Assembly: GCA_049274895.1 (NCBI GenBank) | Contig: JBASTM010000015.1 | Span: forward strand, 1 to 5,100 | From: JACQLN01 sp049274895 | GTDB lineage: Bacteria; Patescibacteriota; Minisyncoccia; JACQLN01 | Direction: 5' to 3' | Length of the DNA stretch: 5,100 bases | In this document: positions 4,463 through 5,100 of the stretch, one piece after another | Layout: each line of letters begins with the position of its first letter | Position numbering within the stretch: position 1 is the stretch's first letter | Notes under the pieces: model-generated | What the model was told of the DNA's origin: nothing | Seen by the model: the letters and a program-made list of their open reading frames with translations, nothing else | Database searches by the model: none | Position numbers and translations under genes: made by a program

Positions 4463-5003
4463 AGTTAATCAGAAGCTAGCTAATTTTGCCGGTACAACAT
4501 TTGACGGCCAACGGTTTGATCTCGCCCAGTTGGCTGGCGGTGGCAATGTGGTGTTGTATTTTTACCCCAAAAACGACACGCCCGGCTGCACAGTGGAGGG
4601 CGTGGAGTTTTCGGAATTAAACAAGGAGTTTAGAAAACTCAATACTTGGGTCTTGGGTATGAGCCGCGACAGTTTGGATTCGCATGCCCGGTTCTGCCAT
4701 AAATACAATTTGCATATTCCTTTGCTTAGCGATCCCGAAGGCGAGTATGGCCAAAAGTTGGGCATATTAAAAGATACGGGCGGTTTCAAACGCACCACGG
4801 TTTTGATCGGCCGCGACGGCAAAGTCAAACATATCTGGGAAAACGTTAAAGCCAACGGCCACGCCGCCGAAGTTTTAAGCCAAGTCAAAAAACTGGAGCA
4901 CCAAGCTCAAAAGAAATTGGCTTTAGGCAGGGATTTGGGTTCTGTCCGCCGCGGTTACACTAAACCCGGCCAGCGCGCCGCCCGAAAGTCGCGGCGGGAA
5001 TGA
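4422..5003 (+). CDS. Thiol peroxidase, PrxQ/BCP-type peroxiredoxin
   Basis: This 193-residue enzyme should reduce hydrogen peroxide and organic peroxides through a cysteine. The thioredoxin-like core has LYFYPKNDTPGCTVEG (45-60), with peroxidatic cysteine C56 in TPGCT. Most BCP proteins place the resolving cysteine 5 residues later; here that position is V61. C92 (RFCHKYNL) is 36 residues after C56, which fits the PrxQ subgroup with a resolving cysteine in helix 3. R124 in FKRTTVLIGRDGKV (122-135) is the usual active-site arginine. After the core, at about residue 160, a 34-residue tail is very basic (11 Lys/Arg) and is not part of the normal fold. The start is uncertain: ATG 4422 has AGAAGG 3 bases upstream but overlaps the SOD gene by 41 bases; ATG 4449 (184 residues, MLKVKV) fits the family start and overlaps by 14 bases. 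It acts downstream of the SOD, removing its peroxide product. Confidence 0.9.
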   Translation: MSYTGKYQTMLKVKVNQKLANFAGTTFDGQRFDLAQLAGGGNVVLYFYPKNDTPGCTVEGVEFSELNKEFRKLNTWVLGMSRDSLDSHARFCHKYNLHIPLLSDPEGEYGQKLGILKDTGGFKRTTVLIGRDGKVKHIWENVKANGHAAEVLSQVKKLEHQAQKKLALGRDLGSVRRGYTKPGQRAARKSRRE

Positions 5004-5006
5004 ACT

Positions 5007-5100
5007 ATGGTTGTAAAACCCATAAAAACCAGAAGGTTTAGGCCGCCGCGGGATGATCTGGAGGAGTTTTTGGCGTCCAGTCTTCCCCGGCTGGGAGAGA
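5007..5100 (+). CDS. Probable CofE-like glutamate ligase, 5' end only
   Basis: Thirty-one codons are visible before the window ends. The start MVVKPIKTRRFRPP, followed by DDLEEFLASSLPRLGE, resembles the opening of F420-0:gamma-glutamyl ligase-like proteins, in which a basic KxxKTRxFxPP-type stretch is followed by a helix. This is recognition from memory on a short piece, so it is tentative. ATG 5007 follows the peroxiredoxin stop by 3 bases, with GGGAA at 4996-5000 as ribosome site, so it belongs to the same operon. The function cannot be decided without the rest of the gene. Confidence 0.5.
   Translation, partial: MVVKPIKTRRFRPPRDDLEEFLASSLPRLGE

Overview
The window reads as a compact bacterial chromosome segment. 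The tight gene spacing, very small proteins, minimal-looking housekeeping genes and the flavour of several proteins (short RAYT transposase, stand-alone TrmH-type methyltransferase, cysteine desulfurase, divergent SOD, CofE-like N-terminus) suggest a Patescibacteria/CPR-type organism such as a Parcubacteria relative. That placement is an inference from protein style, not from a marker gene. No rRNA, tRNA or CRISPR array was seen.

Layout. (1) Positions 1-242 are non-coding. They hold a compound palindrome (111-144), a short hairpin (148-169) and a sigma70-like promoter with an extended -10 (168-197). This promoter should drive a two-gene operon of small membrane proteins: a 152-aa protein with one N-terminal membrane anchor and a band-7/SPFH-like region (243-701), and an 87-aa protein with two membrane segments (739-1002). 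A strong intrinsic terminator ends the operon (1039-1068). (2) Positions 1102-1866 form an AT-rich mobile module: a REP-associated tyrosine transposase (RAYT, Y1/HUH family) bounded by inverted copies of a 23-bp near-palindrome. A third copy sits in frame inside the transposase gene. The transposase promoter uses the 5' repeat as part of its -35 region and places the start codon at about +1. (3) A TrmH/SpoU-type RNA methyltransferase follows directly (1881-2348), closed by a terminator. (4) A small two-pass membrane protein is encoded on the minus strand (2397-2603). Its promoter overlaps, head to head, the promoter of the next plus-strand operon. (5) The plus-strand operon carries a cysteine desulfurase (2683-3849), a Fe/Mn-family superoxide dismutase (3854-4462), a PrxQ/BCP-type peroxiredoxin (4422-5003) and the start of a probable CofE-like gene (5007 onward, cut by the window edge). 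Gaps are 3-4 nt and one pair overlaps.

How the genes may work together. The desulfurase supplies sulfur for Fe-S clusters or thiolated tRNA. The SOD converts superoxide to peroxide and the thiol peroxidase removes the peroxide, so the third block looks like a sulfur-mobilisation and oxidative-defence operon. The most notable feature is the RAYT module: one palindromic repeat serves as module boundary, promoter part, coding sequence inside the transposase and leader of the next gene.
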